64,000 bases of DNA. Source: Catenulispora sp. GP43. Its GTDB lineage: Bacteria; Actinomycetota; Actinomycetes; Streptomycetales; Catenulisporaceae. How positions within the stretch are numbered: the first letter of the stretch is position 1; each line of letters opens with the position of its first letter. The notes under the pieces are model-generated. The model was given only the letters and a program-made list of their open reading frames with translations. It was not told the DNA's origin and ran no database searches. Positions 60,449 to 64,000 of this stretch are shown one piece after another. A program made the position numbers and the translations under genes. The stretch covers positions 248,001 through 312,000 of the forward strand of contig NZ_JBGCCT010000004.1 in the NCBI RefSeq assembly GCF_041260665.1, written 5' to 3'.

Positions 60449-61441
60449 CTAGGGCAGCACGCGGCGCGCCACGGAGGAGGTCACCGTGCCGTCCTCGTTG
60501 AACTCGGGGTCGGCGACGCTCCCGGCCGCCGGCGTCGCGCCCTCGGCGACGTAGTCGGCGGCGTAGGCGCCCTTGGACGGCCGGCGGCGGCGCACAGGCG
60601 GGGTGACGCCGTCGGCCAGCCGGCGCGCGGTCACCAGGAAGCCGGTGTGGCCGATCATCCGGTGGTCCGGCCGCACCGCCAGGCCCTCCACGTGCCAGCC
60701 GCGCACCATCGACTCCCAGGGCTGCGGCTCGGTGAACGCGCCGTGCGAGCGCAGGGTCTCCACGGTGCGCGAGAGCTGGGTGGTGGTCGCGACGTAGCAG
60801 ATGATCACGCCGCCGGGCACCAGCGCCTTGGCGACCGCGTCCACGCAGTCCCACGGCGCCAGCATGTCCAGCACCACCCGGTCGACCTCCTCGTCGACCA
60901 GCTTCTCGGCCAGGTCGCCGATGGTCAGCTCCCACGCCGGGTGCTCGGCGCCGAAGAAGGAGCGCACGTTCTTCGCCGCGATCTCGGCGAACTCCTCGCG
61001 GCGCTCGTAGGAGTGCACGCTGCCGGAGTCCCCGACGGCCCGCAGCAGCGAGCAGGTCAGCGCGCCGGAGCCGACGCCGGCCTCGACCACCCGGGCCCCG
61101 GGGAAGATGTCGGCCATCTGCACGATCTGCCCGGCGTCCTTGGGGTAGACCACGGCCGCCCCGCGCGGCATCGACAGCACGAAGTCGGACAGCAGCGGAC
61201 GCAGCGCCAGGTACTCGTTGCCGCCGGAGGTCTTCACGACCACGCCCTCGGGCGAGCCGATGAGCTCGTCGTGATCGAAGGAGCCCTTGTGGGTGTGGTA
61301 CTGCTTGCCCGCCTGCAGGGTGATGGTGCTCATCCGCCCCTTGGCGTCGGTGAGCTGAACCTGGTCGCCGGGCTTGAGGAGGCCGCGTCGGTGGTCCGCG
61401 CCGGTCGGCTCGGAGGGGGGCGTAGAGGGCGTGCTGTCCAT
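60449..61441 (-). CDS. trmI: tRNA (adenine-58-N1)-methyltransferase TrmI
   Basis: 330 residues. An N-terminal beta domain (LLKPGDQVQLTDAKGR) precedes the SAM domain with motif I VVEAGVGSGALT at about 118-129, acidic motif II SYERREEF, and LDMLAPWDCVDA carrying the catalytic-site Asp. PRGAAVVYPKDAGQIVQM is typical of bacterial and archaeal TrmI. It makes m1A58 in tRNA. Its position beside the site-2 protease and RecB-like nuclease matches the order near mycobacterial mpa. Confidence 0.93.
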   Translation of the reverse strand: MDSTPSTPPSEPTGADHRRGLLKPGDQVQLTDAKGRMSTITLQAGKQYHTHKGSFDHDELIGSPEGVVVKTSGGNEYLALRPLLSDFVLSMPRGAAVVYPKDAGQIVQMADIFPGARVVEAGVGSGALTCSLLRAVGDSGSVHSYERREEFAEIAAKNVRSFFGAEHPAWELTIGDLAEKLVDEEVDRVVLDMLAPWDCVDAVAKALVPGGVIICYVATTTQLSRTVETLRSHGAFTEPQPWESMVRGWHVEGLAVRPDHRMIGHTGFLVTARRLADGVTPPVRRRRPSKGAYAADYVAEGATPAAGSVADPEFNEDGTVTSSVARRVLP

Positions 61442-61471
61442 CCCTTCAGCCTACCGGCGCTGCTGGTCCCC

Positions 61472-62761
61472 CTAGACCGGCATGCGCGGCTGGGCCGGCG
61501 GGGGCGGGCTGGGCGGCTTGCCCAGGAACGCCGCCTGCACATCGGAGGCGGCCAGCACGCCGACGATCTCCCCGCCCGCCTCGACGACCAGGTACTCCGG
61601 GGCCGGGTTGGCGCGCAGCACGTCCAGCAGGGCCTCGCCGGTGAGGTCGGCGGCCACTATCAGGTTGGCCTCCAGCGGCCGCGCCACGTCGCCGGCCTCG
61701 ACCCACGGCCGGCGCTGCTCCGGGGTGGCGATCACCTGGGCCTCGTTGACCAGGCCGGTGGGCTTGTCGTTGCCGTCCACCAGCACGATGCCGCGGGCGT
61801 TCACCTCGTGCGCGCGCCGCAGCGCCTCGGCCAGCGGGGTGCGCGCCTCGACGCTGATCGCCCGGCGGGTCATCTTGCGCGCCGACAGGCCGGGGATGCG
61901 CTCCCGGAGCTTGGCCACGACCAGGGCCTGGGTGGCGCCGAACCAGATGAACATCGCCATGAAGACCGCCAGGCCCAGGCCGAAGGGCTGGATGGTGCCG
62001 CCGCGGGCGTAGAGCAGGTTCATCGCGAGGAAGACCGCGATCGCCAGGACCCGGCCGGCCCAGGCGGCCGCGACGGTGCCGGCCATCGAGCGGCCGGTGG
62101 CCTTCCAGACCGCGGCGCGCAGCATCTGGCCGCCGTCCAGCGGCAGGCCCGGCAGCAGGTTGAACAGCGCCACCAGCAGGTTGGAGGCCCAGAAGCCGAA
62201 AACCAGCGTGGCGGCGACCTTCTGGCCCAGGCTGACCGTGTCGTCGTGCGGGATGACCTGGTAGACGGCGAAGCCGATGCCGGCCAGCGCGGCGGAGGTC
62301 AGCGGGCCGACGAAGGCGATCCAGAACGCCTTGCCGGGCGCGTCGGACTCCTTCTCGATCTCCGAGACGCCGCCGAGGAAGTGGATGACGATGCGGCGCA
62401 CCGGCAGGCCCAGGCGCTTGGCCAGGGCGGAGTGCGCGAGCTCGTGGACGACGACGGAGGCGTAGAGGAAGATGGCGTAGGCGAGCGACAGGACATAGCG
62501 CCAGCCGCCGAGTTCGTTGCCGAAGTCGTTGGACGGGTCGGTGACGTCGCCGGACTGCGGAGCCAGCAGGACGGTGATGAAAGCGGCGACGACGAACCAG
62601 GACGGGGAGACGTACAGGGGGATGCCGAACGGCCGCCCCAGGCGCAGGCCGGGGCCGCGGATGATCTGGTTGCGGCCGGATCTGTGCTCCTGCGACGCCC
62701 CCCCGCCCTCGCCGTCGGAGCCACCATCACCGGTGCTCTGCCTGCCATCGTCATCCGCCAC
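61472..62761 (-). CDS. Site-2 protease (M50) with CBS domains
   Basis: 429 residues from the GTG at 62761; a GTG at 62803 is the alternative. About six membrane helices. The zinc motif VVHELAH is at 104-110 (HELAH 106-110) and LPGLPLDGGQML supplies the third ligand Asp. Two cytosolic CBS domains (about 280-415) may bind adenine nucleotides. Such proteases cut membrane-embedded substrates such as anti-sigma factors. It lies 30 bp upstream of trmI and is divergent from the RecB-like gene. Confidence 0.9.
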   Translation of the reverse strand: MADDDGRQSTGDGGSDGEGGGASQEHRSGRNQIIRGPGLRLGRPFGIPLYVSPSWFVVAAFITVLLAPQSGDVTDPSNDFGNELGGWRYVLSLAYAIFLYASVVVHELAHSALAKRLGLPVRRIVIHFLGGVSEIEKESDAPGKAFWIAFVGPLTSAALAGIGFAVYQVIPHDDTVSLGQKVAATLVFGFWASNLLVALFNLLPGLPLDGGQMLRAAVWKATGRSMAGTVAAAWAGRVLAIAVFLAMNLLYARGGTIQPFGLGLAVFMAMFIWFGATQALVVAKLRERIPGLSARKMTRRAISVEARTPLAEALRRAHEVNARGIVLVDGNDKPTGLVNEAQVIATPEQRRPWVEAGDVARPLEANLIVAADLTGEALLDVLRANPAPEYLVVEAGGEIVGVLAASDVQAAFLGKPPSPPPPAQPRMPV

Positions 62762-62875
62762 GTCTTCGACTCTATGCGCAGGCGAACTTGCAAGACCACT
62801 CACCGCGCGGGCGATCTGGTCACACGGCGCGCCCGGCGCCGGGGATGTCGGGACCGCCGAGTAGGGTCGAGGCCC

Positions 62876-63823
62876 ATGGACGCGATGGACGCAGCGGTGA
62901 CGACGAGCCCTGTGACGGTGACGACGGTGACGCTCCCGATGGCGCTCTCGCCGTCCCGGGCGTCGGACTTCATGACCTGCCCGCTGCTGTTCCGCTTCCG
63001 CGTCATCGACAAGCTCCCGGAACGCAAGAGCGCGGCGGCCACCCGCGGCACCCTGGTCCACGCCATCCTGGAGCACCTCTTCGACCTGCCGACCGGCCAG
63101 CGCACCCCGACCTCGGCCTCCAGCATGCTGTCCCCGGAATGGGAGCGCATGGTCCAGGCCGACCCGGCTCTGGTGGAACTGGCCGAGGAGGCCGGCGGCG
63201 ACGAGGCCTGGCTGGCCGGCGCGGTGAACCTGCTGGAGCGCTACTTCCGCCTGGAGGACCCGAACCGCCTGGAGCCGGCCGAGCGCGAACTGTTCGTCCA
63301 CGCCCGGGTCGCCGACGGCCTGCTGCTGCGCGGCTTCGTCGACCGCCTCGACGTGGCCCCCGACGGCGCGATCCGCGTGGTCGACTACAAAACCGGGCGC
63401 GCCCCGGGCCCGGCCTTCGAGGGCAAGGCCCTGTTCCAGATGAAGTTCTACGCCCTGGTCCTGTGGAAGACCCGCGGCGTGGTCCCCCGCCGCCTGCAGC
63501 TGATGTACCTCGGCGGCGACAGCCAGATCGTCACCTACGACCCCGACGAATCGGACCTGCGCGCCACCGAACGCAAGGTCGCCGCCCTCTGGAGCGCGAT
63601 CCGCGCCGCCGCCGAGCGCGGCGAGTGGCGCGCGAACCCGTCGCGGCTGTGCGACTGGTGCGATCACAAGGCGCTGTGCCCGGAGTTCGGCGGGACGCCG
63701 CCGGCGTTGCCGCCGGTGGAGGTGGTCGAGGCGTCGGAGGCGGTGCCGGGGCAGCGGGGGCGGGGCGCGGCGGGGGCTGCGGCTGCTAAGGGGGGCGGCG
63801 AAGTGGGCGAGACAGAGGGCTGA
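62876..63823 (+). CDS. RecB-like PD-(D/E)XK nuclease with 4-Cys cluster
   Basis: 315 residues from the ATG at 62876. Nuclease motifs: His62 (GTLVHAILE), Asp156 in GFVDRLD, and Asp170-Lys172 in VVDYKTGR. Cys35 (MTCP) plus Cys259, Cys262 and Cys268 (CDWCDHKALCP) match the Fe-S cluster of AddB/RecB-type exonucleases. No helicase domain is attached. The C-terminal 45 residues are Ala/Gly-rich. It is the equivalent of the RecB-like gene next to mycobacterial trmI. Confidence 0.9.
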   Translation: MDAMDAAVTTSPVTVTTVTLPMALSPSRASDFMTCPLLFRFRVIDKLPERKSAAATRGTLVHAILEHLFDLPTGQRTPTSASSMLSPEWERMVQADPALVELAEEAGGDEAWLAGAVNLLERYFRLEDPNRLEPAERELFVHARVADGLLLRGFVDRLDVAPDGAIRVVDYKTGRAPGPAFEGKALFQMKFYALVLWKTRGVVPRRLQLMYLGGDSQIVTYDPDESDLRATERKVAALWSAIRAAAERGEWRANPSRLCDWCDHKALCPEFGGTPPALPPVEVVEASEAVPGQRGRGAAGAAAAKGGGEVGETEG

Positions 63824-64000
63824 TTCGGCGGGCGAGCGGAGGGCTCGGCGGTATCGGGGCGGGCGCCGAGCAGCCCGCTGGTCGCCGGTCGCCAGTCGCC
63901 GGCTTCCGCCGCGACAACCCAACCGGCTCAGGGCACCGGATCCGCGCCGCCGGCAGCTCCCGGCCGGCACCGCCGCAGCCGCCGGACGGCGAGCCGGGTC
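63824..64000. other. Right-edge sequence without a recognised gene
   Basis: 177 bp of very GC-rich sequence after the RecB-like gene. No start, ribosome-binding site or homologous frame could be supported; a gene may begin beyond the edge. Confidence 0.5.

Noticed and set aside
60647-62875. Long N-terminal extension of the RecB-like frame
   Set aside because: It runs antisense through trmI and the site-2 protease; homology begins only at the ATG at 62876.
63800-63845. A seventh stop-spanning duplication at the RecB-like gene (GAGGGCT repeated)
   Set aside because: Only about 7 bp match with different spacing; not distinguishable from chance in this GC-rich sequence.
1-64000. tRNA, rRNA or transposase genes
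   Set aside because: No T-arm GTTCRA-type box with a matching acceptor stem, no rRNA sequence and no transposase motif was seen on either strand by eye; a covariance-model scan was not possible.

Overview
The window is high-GC (roughly 70%) actinobacterial chromosome. Three things show this: the 20S proteasome/pupylation set (arc, dop, pup, prcB, prcA, pafA, pafB, pafC), a 'conservon' signalling cassette of the Streptomyces type, and frequent GTG starts with 4-bp GTGA/ATGA stop-start overlaps. Gene order resembles the Streptomyces/Catenulispora-type core chromosome. The genus cannot be fixed from sequence alone. No tRNA, rRNA, CRISPR array or transposase was seen.

Region by region. 1-2166: a divergent metal-type locus with two Met-rich exported or membrane proteins, an ArsP/YraQ-type permease, and an inverted repeat between them. 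2203-11069: a beta-propeller lactonase, two poorly known proteins, a DUF445 membrane protein and an SbcCD/YhaNO-like nuclease pair. 11108-12584: the aromatic amino-acid genes tyrA and aroH. 12645-15238: a divergent HTH regulator and MFS exporter with a repeat-rich shared control region. 15305-22109: a chromosome-maintenance block (rluB-type pseudouridine synthase, Septum_form protein, scpB, scpA, a possible DNA-binding partner, parA, xerD). 22302-26573: a membrane protein, alanine dehydrogenase, RNA ligase RtcB and a free-standing LAGLIDADG protein. 26638-32576: a conservon (kinase, roadblock, DUF742, P-loop protein) translationally coupled to an upstream PotD-like lipoprotein. 32803-42151: a 5'-3' exonuclease, then helY, a lipid kinase, tatC, tatA, two small genes, pafC and pafB. 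42353-46309: DUF3866, an RskA-domain protein, a LysE exporter and two FKBP isomerases. 46476-54247: the proteasome genes, with a MazF-type toxin-antitoxin pair between dop and arc. 54577-60285: ferredoxin and a five-gene operon (two permeases, a binding lipoprotein, a HAD phosphatase and a beta-CASP-like MBL hydrolase). 60449-63823: trmI, a site-2 protease and a RecB-like nuclease.

How it fits together: the right half is the conserved pupylation neighbourhood. Pup is deamidated by Dop, ligated by PafA, recognised by Arc/Mpa and degraded by PrcAB. PafBC, Tat export, HelY, TrmI and the RecB-like nuclease are its usual neighbours. Accessory cargo sits at defined points inside this frame: the LAGLIDADG-rtcB pair beside the conservon, the toxin-antitoxin pair between dop and arc, and the ABC/HAD/MBL operon between ferredoxin and trmI.

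The most unusual pattern noticed is that at least six genes (5718, 23021, 24472, 44011, 46476 and 59329 ends) finish inside short tandem duplications that include the stop codon.
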